Assembly: GCA_036398215.1 (NCBI GenBank)
Contig: DASWHK010000200.1
Location: 1 to 5,576, forward strand
Length of the DNA: 5,576 nt
Source: DASWHK01 sp036398215
Lineage (GTDB): Bacteria > Acidobacteriota > UBA890
Direction of reading: 5' to 3'
The position numbers were made by a program, and so were the translations under genes. Below, one piece after another: positions 1 to 5,576 of the stretch; position 1 is the stretch's first letter, and each line of letters opens with the position of its first letter. Under the pieces are notes generated by a model, which worked only from the letters and a program-made list of their open reading frames with translations, did no database searches and had not been told where the DNA came from.

Positions 1-6
1 CGCGCG

Positions 7-1425
7 TCAAAAGACATGGCTGAGGCTGAAGTGGGGCTTGAGCCCCTCGCTGCTGTAGGCGATGTCGGCTCGTAGGAAGAGGGCTTCCCCGGTGTTGAAG
101 CGGAAGCCGATGCCGTACGCGGTCTCGAGATCGTCGAAGTCGAAGCCTCCGCGGTGGGGGAAGACCTTGCCGGCATCGAAGAACAGCGCCATGTCGAGAC
201 CCATCCATGCCTTCCACCGGTACTCCGCCTGCATCAGCATCTTGTTGAAGTCGCGGAACCGGAAGGTGCGGAACCCTCTGAGGTCCTTGCCACCCCCGAG
301 GGTCGGCCAGAGGAAAAACGGCACCCGGTCGGGATTGTCGGCGTTGGTGAGCTCGCCCAGGAAGCGCAGGGCGATCACCCGGTGCTTGTGGAGGAACGGA
401 AAGTACTGCTGCGCCTCGATCTCGTAGGAGCGGAAGTCGAAGGAGTCGAGGTTGCTGTCGTTGTAGTCGTAGATGCGCAACGCGTAGTAGCCGCCGGCCT
501 GCGGGTAGTCCTCCGCGTCCCTCCAGTCGAAATCGGCGAAGCCGCCGAAACGGAAGAAGGTCGGAGCCGACCCCAGGCCCGGCAACGCCTCCGCCGTGAA
601 GAGCCGGCCGGTGGTGGGATAGTCGTTGTCGTTGCCCGCCCCCTGGCTCATGCCGATGACGTCGACCGCGCTGCCGACGCGGAAGCCTTTGGGGGCATCC
701 CACCAGAGGCTGGCGCCCGCCCGAGAGGACTCGAACCGGTAGGTGGTGCGGTTCTCCAGGAGGCTGCCCTGGCCGATGCCGAAGAAGGGCTCCCGGGGGT
801 GCCGCTTGTACTCCCCCTCGAAGGCAACGCTGAACGGCAGCCCGCCGAGGTTGCGGACGTCCATGCGGGCCAGGGCGTCGGCGTAGGCGTAGTTGCTGCC
901 GGTGGCCCTGAGCTTCAAATCGATGCGATTCGGCGCCGCCTCCTGGATGTATCGGTGCCCCACCGCCTCCTTCGTCCAGTCGAGGCCGAGGACGATTCCG
1001 GAGCCTGAATGGTCCTCCCCGCCGATCACCGGCTTGAGGTCGGATGACATCAAGCCCATGACCGGATCGATGAAGGTCTTCTTGATCGTCCCCTCGTCCC
1101 CGACCGGCAGGCGCTGGCGCTCCTTCTCTTCTCGCAGCAACTCGAGCAGCTCCTCCCGGCTGGCGACGAAAAGCCTCGAGCCCGCCGCTCCATTACCCTG
1201 GCGCTGCTCCACAGCCGCATCTTGCTCCTGCGGCAACGGCTGCTCCGTGGCCCCCGCCGTACGCACGGCAAGGGGGTCGGCACCCACCTTCGCCGGCAGC
1301 GTCAGAACCAGCAACCACACGACGATGCCGACAAACCGCGAGGCCGGCGAAGTCACCCGCGGGATCGCCCTGATCGCACCATGGTCCCAGCGGGTTGCCG
1401 AAGAAGCTTCTCGCGCGTTCCGCAT
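7..1425 (-). CDS. Omp85/BamA-superfamily outer-membrane beta-barrel protein (no POTRA domains)
   Basis: This 472-residue protein is predicted to be an integral outer-membrane barrel. The N-terminus has a basic region, then a hydrophobic stretch at about 31-45 and a likely signal peptidase I site after V-G-A (about 47-49). Residues 50-110 are polar and Gln/Glu-rich, with a short charged helix (EELLELLREEKERQR, about 91-105). The rest alternates short beta strands with Gly, Asp and aromatic-rich turns. The diagnostic element is LGGGKDLRGF...RFRD at about 376-392, matching the Omp85 loop-6 (V/L)RG(F/Y) motif. FFDAGKVF at about 415-422 matches the Omp85 FxDxG strand motif. The chain ends in Phe, as barrels recognised by BAM usually do. 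There is too little sequence before the barrel for POTRA repeats, so it resembles the stand-alone surface-antigen (D15-like) group rather than BamA itself. The ATG at 1425 is preceded by GAGAG six bases upstream. The roughly 30-residue n-region is long, so a later start is possible. Substrate or role is unknown; no enzymatic domain is fused to it. Confidence 0.88.
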   Translation of the reverse strand: MRNAREASSATRWDHGAIRAIPRVTSPASRFVGIVVWLLVLTLPAKVGADPLAVRTAGATEQPLPQEQDAAVEQRQGNGAAGSRLFVASREELLELLREEKERQRLPVGDEGTIKKTFIDPVMGLMSSDLKPVIGGEDHSGSGIVLGLDWTKEAVGHRYIQEAAPNRIDLKLRATGSNYAYADALARMDVRNLGGLPFSVAFEGEYKRHPREPFFGIGQGSLLENRTTYRFESSRAGASLWWDAPKGFRVGSAVDVIGMSQGAGNDNDYPTTGRLFTAEALPGLGSAPTFFRFGGFADFDWRDAEDYPQAGGYYALRIYDYNDSNLDSFDFRSYEIEAQQYFPFLHKHRVIALRFLGELTNADNPDRVPFFLWPTLGGGKDLRGFRTFRFRDFNKMLMQAEYRWKAWMGLDMALFFDAGKVFPHRGGFDFDDLETAYGIGFRFNTGEALFLRADIAYSSEGLKPHFSLSHVF

Positions 1426-1429
1426 CTCA

Positions 1430-1436
1430 CTCTCTC
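1430..1436 (-). promoter_or_regulatory. weak ribosome-binding site of the Omp85-type gene
   Basis: On the minus strand the bases before the ATG read AGAGAGAGTGAG. The GAGAG part (1432-1436) is a partial Shine-Dalgarno match with a 6-base spacer, which supports the ATG at 1425. No convincing -35/-10 promoter could be picked out upstream. Confidence 0.4.
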
Positions 1437-1503
1437 TGGTCGTCGCCTACACGAGTCCCTCTGCGACATGGCTGCAACGCGCGTGCCAGATGGGAAGCTC
1501 TAC

Positions 1504-1518
1504 GAAGGGGGTCCCTTC
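1504..1518. repeat. short inverted repeat, 6-bp arms
   Basis: GAAGGG-GGT-CCCTTC is a perfect 6-bp stem with a 3-base loop, about 80 bp upstream of the Omp85-type start. It could fold in the leader of that mRNA. It has no T-run on either side, so it is not a classical terminator, and it may be chance. Confidence 0.3.
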
Positions 1519-1603
1519 AAGGGCGCCGCGTCCGAGAGCTCCGAGCGGACCCCGGCACCGCCAGATACTCGCCTCTAGCAGCCCAAAGACCCGAACCAGG
1601 GCT

Positions 1604-1664
1604 AATCGCGGTCCCCGAGATCCCTTGTGTTCAGCTGGCCGGTGGTCCGGCAATCGCGGTCCCC
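1604..1664. repeat. 13-bp direct repeat pair
   Basis: AATCGCGGTCCCC occurs exactly at 1604-1616 and again at 1652-1664, a period of 48 bp. The second copy runs into eight consecutive C. Paired identical sites upstream of the barrel gene could be regulator-binding sites or a remnant of local duplication. The sequence alone does not decide. Confidence 0.5.
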
Positions 1665-1741
1665 CCCCGCTGTTCGAGAAAGGCGCGGAGTTCGCCCCGG
1701 AATCGTGTAGATCTTGCAGCGACTTTGTAACGCCTGCCGGA

Positions 1742-1761
1742 AGCGACGGCGCGCCGTCGCT
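1742..1761. repeat. 20-bp perfect palindrome (hairpin or operator candidate)
   Basis: AGCGACGG-CGCG-CCGTCGCT is identical to its own reverse complement over 20 bp. As RNA it would form an 8-bp GC-rich stem with a CGCG loop. There is no T-tract on either side, so intrinsic termination is not well supported. Alternatives are a terminator lacking a U-tract, a transcript-stabilising hairpin behind the upstream unit, or a binding site for a dimeric regulator. Confidence 0.55.
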
Positions 1762-1849
1762 ACTCTGGGGGGCGCTCCGCGCGGCGCCGTCTTCTCCGTC
1801 TTGTGAGTCCGCCATGCGCCGTCGGCACACCCTGATGGAGGAAACGGTG

Positions 1850-1875
1850 GCAGGTTCGCCGTGTTTCTTCGTAGA
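1850..1875 (-). repeat. 26-bp direct repeat, copy B (downstream of the microprotein ORF)
   Basis: This copy matches 2017-2042 at 23 of 26 positions in the same orientation. On the minus strand it contains TACGAAGAAACACG and begins 12 bases after the microprotein stop codon. Weaker similarity continues leftwards for about 15 bp and includes a shared CTCCAT. The two copies bracket the 27-codon ORF. Function is unknown. Confidence 0.6.
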
Positions 1876-1887
1876 CGTCGCGGTCGG

Positions 1888-1971
1888 TCAGCCGAGGTTC
1901 GTGATGGCCCACAGCAGGGCGATGGCGGTGGTCGCCACCATCATCAGCTTCTGGCGATCGAGGTCGGTCAT
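1888..1971 (-). CDS. probable 27-residue single-pass membrane microprotein
   Basis: The ORF runs ATG to TGA. The product begins MTDLDRQK, continues with a hydrophobic stretch (LMMVATTAIALLWAI, residues 9-23) and ends TNLG. This is a charged cap of eight residues followed by one membrane-spanning helix. The main support is codon use: 26 of 27 sense codons end in G or C, whereas the same frame upstream of the ATG shows clearly lower third-position GC. The composition change coincides with the Met codon. No good Shine-Dalgarno precedes the ATG. It sits 75 bp downstream of the 830-residue gene on the same strand and could be read from the same transcript. In-frame GTG codons at 2016 and 2046 would give 42- or 52-residue versions, but the composition argues against them. 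No family is recognised. Confidence 0.45.
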   Translation of the reverse strand: MTDLDRQKLMMVATTAIALLWAITNLG

Positions 1972-2016
1972 CGGTCGAGTTTCGCGGCTTCGGGCCGCCC
2001 TATGGAGAAGCCTCAC

Positions 2017-2042
2017 GCAGGTCCGTCGTGTTTCCTCGTAGA
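2017..2042 (-). repeat. 26-bp direct repeat, copy A (upstream of the microprotein ORF)
   Basis: This is the partner of the copy at 1850-1875, with start positions 167 bp apart. On the minus strand it contains TACGAGGAAACACG and starts 4 bases after the stop codon of the 830-residue gene. The three mismatches with copy B are all transitions. AGGAAA could resemble a Shine-Dalgarno site but is too far from the microprotein ATG to serve it directly. Confidence 0.6.
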
Positions 2043-2046
2043 ACAC

Positions 2047-4535
2047 CTACCGGCCGCTCGCCAGAGCCAGCACCTGCTGGATGTCGTTCCAGCGGTTGGG
2101 CGCCGCCTCCCTCAGGACGGTCTCGGAGCCGTCCGGCAAGCTGCCGCCCTGGCTCTCGAGAATGCGGCGGGTATGGGCGACCAGCGCGTCGGCGAATCGC
2201 GGCAGGTCGAGCTGCTGCTCGACGGTCCACATCGCCCACTGGCGGATCGAGTGCAAGTAGCCAGCGGGGTTGCTGTCGGGGTTGAGCATCCCGGCCTGCT
2301 GGAGCCGACGGCTCGCCGCGAGGATGCCACCCATCGGGGCGAATTGCTGCTGCAGCTCGCCGCCGGCGATCTGAAACATGGTTCCCGGGGAAGGAGGCTG
2401 GCGCAGGAACTCGAGGCAGTAGGCGTTGAGGCGGGCGGTGAGCGGGTTGCCGCCGGCAAGCTGGCCGAGCTGCGCTTGCAGCAGCGACTGCAGTTGGTGG
2501 GTCGCCTCGTCGGTGAGCGGCTCGACGACCAGCGAGTCCATCGACAACCGCACCGGCGCCTTGCCGGTGTTGAATATCTGCGCCTCGAACGCTTCGCCGG
2601 TCGAGTTGCCGAGGTTGGTGAGGAAGATCTTGACGGCGGACCCCTCCTGCAGCGCCGGCGGCAGCTCGATCCCTTCCATTGGCATGACGATCAGCGTGCG
2701 GCCGCGGGCGACGATCGTCGAGACGGCCTCCGCGAGGGGGGCCGGCGCGAAGGGGGTCGGCGCGAGGCGCGCCGGCGGAGGCTGGAATCCGGCGCCCGGC
2801 CCGGGGCCGAGCAGCAAGGGCCACCACGGAATGGAACGAGGACTGGCGGGCCCGATACCTGACCGCGCGCGTAAGGGCGACTGCGGGAGCAAAGCCGCCA
2901 TCAGATCCGGCGGCGCCGGCGCCACAGCGCCGAACAGCCAGCTTCCGAAGCTGCTCTCCGCCCAGTCGATGATCATCTTCTGGATCGCCGGGTTCGGGAG
3001 GCCGGACGCGGGATTGAAGGCGCCGGGCTCGGCGAGAGCGTCGAGGATCTCGAACGGCAGGTCCAGCGAGCCGATGATGTCGTCGGCGTCCTGGTCGGTG
3101 CACTTCTCCGCGATGCAATCGGCGAGCGCCTGCAGCAGGCGGGCCAGCTCCAGCGCGGCGCGGCGGGCCGCTCCTTCGGCGGCGGCGATCCGGCCCTCGA
3201 GATCGGTGGCCTGGTCGCGCAGCGTCGCCGCTCGGGTGCGGGCCGCGTCGAGCTTCGCCCGGGTCTCGGCGCGATGGGTATTGGAGGGCCGGCTCCGGGT
3301 CTCGACGGTGCCGTTTCGATAGGTGGTCGTGATCCGCACGGTACCGTCGCCCTGGTCGTATGCCTCGATCGTGGTGCCGGTCGCGGGATCGTAGCTGCTG
3401 CCGCCGGTCCCGGCCGTCTGCTGGAGCTGCCGCTCCCACATCTTGATCTGCTTGTCGAGCGCGTCGATCTCGGCCTGGGTACGGGACAGCTCGTCTTTGA
3501 GGTCGGCGACCTCCTGGGTCCGATCGCGGACCTCGTCGCGGGCCTCGCTCACCTGGTCGGCGATCTCTCGGCAGGGGTCGCAGACCACCGGGTCCGGCTG
3601 CGGCGCGGGCTCCGGCTCGGGATCGGCCGCCGGGTCGGACGTCGGTTGCGGTTGCCCCGCCTGGGTCTGTTGCTGCGGCTGTGCCGGCTGGACCTGTTGC
3701 TGCGGCTGCTGCGGCTGGGCGGCCGCTTGCGCCGCCGCTTCGAGCCGCTGGATCTGCGGCGTGATGTAGGTGTCCCGCTCGTAGGTCCAGTAGTTGGTCG
3801 TCGAGGTCGCCCAGCCGCCGTCGTCCTTGCCGAAGTAGTCGTTGCCGCGGTAGTCGCCGAAGTATTGGGTGAGGATGCTGATCTTCGCGTTGATCTTCTG
3901 CAACGCGGTGAGGTGATCGCCCGGCGCCATCGACGATCGATACCAGAGGTCGAGCTCGTCTCTCTCCACGGTGATCCAGTCCTCGATCGCGTGCAGCGTC
4001 TTGCGCCAGGCGTCCGATTCCTTGTCGTCGCCCGGGGTGACGGTGCTGAACCACCAGTAGGCGTAGGACTGATGGTTGGCGTGGATGTTCTCGTGGTAGA
4101 GGGTGCGGGCAAGCTCGACGATCCGTTGGAAGTCGCGCTCCGGGTCCCAGGCCTGGTCGCGGTTGAAGGGCAAGTTGTTGCCGGCGATGTTCGGGTTGAG
4201 GCTGACGTTGTTCGCGGCGCTGGTCTCGGCGTTCTCGGCCAGGTCGCTGTCGACGTAAAGCTTGCCGTCGTCGAGGGTCTTCTGGATCTCGTCGGCCGCC
4301 GCCCCGGCGCCGTGATCGCGCAGGAACTGGATGGCGCTCTGGATGTTCTGGTAATGGATCGTTCCGGGCTGGACCGCTACCTTCTCGGCGGCGGCAGCGC
4401 CGGGCGAAACCAGCGCTGCCAACGCAACCACGAGGGCCAGCAGGCGAGGTCTGAACGATAGCGTTGCCAGCGCGACCACGAGGGCCAGTAGGCGAGGTCT
4501 GAACGATTCGGTCACGATGGGCTTCGTCGTCGGCA

Positions 4536-4539
<4 letters not shown>
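2047..4539 (-). CDS. large exported multidomain protein with HExxH motif and cysteine-bracketed coiled-coil hairpin
   Basis: The product has 830 residues and no family I can name. The ATG at 4539 is chosen because it overlaps the upstream stop (ATGA) and is followed by an export signal. The frame stays open up to 5028, but that part lies inside the propeller gene. Regions: 1-51, signal peptide with its hydrophobic core duplicated (SFRPRLLALVVALATL, then the same ending AAL), with likely cleavage in the AAAA run near 48-51. 52-265, a globular domain with ARTLYHENIHANHQ; H149-E150-N-I-H153 is an HExxH motif, H156 follows, and acidic residues at 174, 186, 192 and 195 could give a third metal ligand. 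270-318, a Gln/Pro-rich linker. 320-480, a CDPC pair (C320, C323), a coiled coil to about 373, a short beta-hairpin-like insert (381-416), and a second coiled coil ending in C475 and C480. 540-603, a Pro-rich linker. 605-672, beta-rich and possibly an Ig-like fold. 673-830, helical, with NAYCLEF and NPAGYLHSIRQWAMWT. A metallopeptidase is possible but unproven. Confidence 0.85.
4412..4507 (-). repeat. 48-bp tandem duplication within the signal-peptide coding region
   Basis: Two adjacent 48-bp units (4460-4507, translated first, and 4412-4459) match at 44 of 48 positions. Each encodes 16 residues, SFRPR followed by a hydrophobic run, so the export signal has two consecutive hydrophobic cores separated by a basic SFRPR segment. 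Of the four differences three are synonymous and one changes Thr to Ala. The duplication is therefore in frame, not brand new, and unlikely to be an assembly stutter. Confidence 0.9.

Positions 4540-5576
<1,037 letters not shown>

Larger units (their letters stand above)
1426..1887. other. intergenic region of about 460 bp without a credible gene
   Basis: This stretch lies between the microprotein stop and the Omp85-type start. A minus-strand frame is open from 1830 to 1447, but its third codon positions are only moderately GC-rich and its translation is Arg, Gly and Ser-rich with no domain character, unlike the neighbouring genes. The region holds a 20-bp perfect palindrome (1742-1761), a 13-bp direct repeat (1604-1616 and 1652-1664), a run of eight C (1661-1668), a short inverted repeat (1504-1518) and one copy of a 26-bp repeat (1850-1875). 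The length and structures suggest that the upstream unit may terminate here and that the barrel gene has its own promoter. No promoter motif was recognised. Confidence 0.6.

Noticed and set aside
1742..1800. Intrinsic terminator at the palindrome or at the GGCGC/GCGCC stem just after it
   Set aside because: No run of T follows either stem on either strand, so a classical intrinsic terminator is not supported.
1447..1830. Minus-strand ORF of 127 residues starting with GTG
   Set aside because: Third-position GC is only moderate, there is no domain-like composition, and the palindrome and both 13-bp repeats lie within it; most likely a chance open frame in GC-rich intergenic DNA.
1850..2042. 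CRISPR-like array or insertion-sequence ends
   Set aside because: Only two direct copies with one long intervening segment, no transposase, no inverted terminal repeats and no target-site duplication.
2000..4054. Long minus-strand ORF of 684 residues in another frame
   Set aside because: Arg/Pro/Gly-dominated translation fully overlapping the 830-residue gene: an antiphase shadow.
3274..4461. Plus-strand ORF of 395 residues, and similar plus-strand ORFs at 154-1008, 893-2041, 1861-2862 and 2426-3322
   Set aside because: All lie mostly antisense to well-supported genes and have low-complexity Val/Leu/Arg/Gly or Ser/Arg translations typical of reverse frames in high-GC DNA.

Overview
The window is GC-rich bacterial DNA in which every credible gene lies on the minus strand. 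Transcription therefore runs from the right edge to the left edge. Three large products are recognisable at family or domain level: an interrupted PQQ-type beta-propeller protein, a large exported multidomain protein, and an Omp85-type outer-membrane barrel. The barrel implies a diderm (Gram-negative) host. The high GC content and the many secreted PQQ-like and barrel proteins would suit Acidobacteriota, Myxococcota or a similar soil or sediment lineage, but no phylogenetic marker is present, so this is inference.

Layout in transcription order: (1) 5576-4536, the C-terminal part of a PQQ-like beta-propeller protein whose start lies outside the window. (2) 4539-2047, an 830-residue exported protein whose ATG overlaps the propeller stop codon (ATGA), so the two are almost certainly translationally coupled. 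It has a duplicated signal-sequence core, an HExxH motif, a Gln/Pro-rich linker, a cysteine-bracketed helical hairpin, a second Pro-rich linker, a beta-rich domain and a helical C-terminal domain. (3) 1971-1888, a probable 27-codon single-pass membrane microprotein too short for most gene finders, flanked by two copies of a 26-bp direct repeat. (4) 1887-1426, a non-coding stretch of about 460 bp with a 20-bp perfect palindrome and a 13-bp direct repeat. (5) 1425-7, an Omp85/BamA-superfamily outer-membrane barrel without POTRA domains.

A working picture (inference) is a cell-envelope module. The propeller and the large protein form one co-translated unit working in the periplasm or outside the cell. 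The barrel may be a separately transcribed partner or simply a neighbour. No mobile element, tRNA, rRNA or CRISPR array was seen. The least explained parts are the large protein, the doubled signal core, and the repeat-flanked microprotein region.
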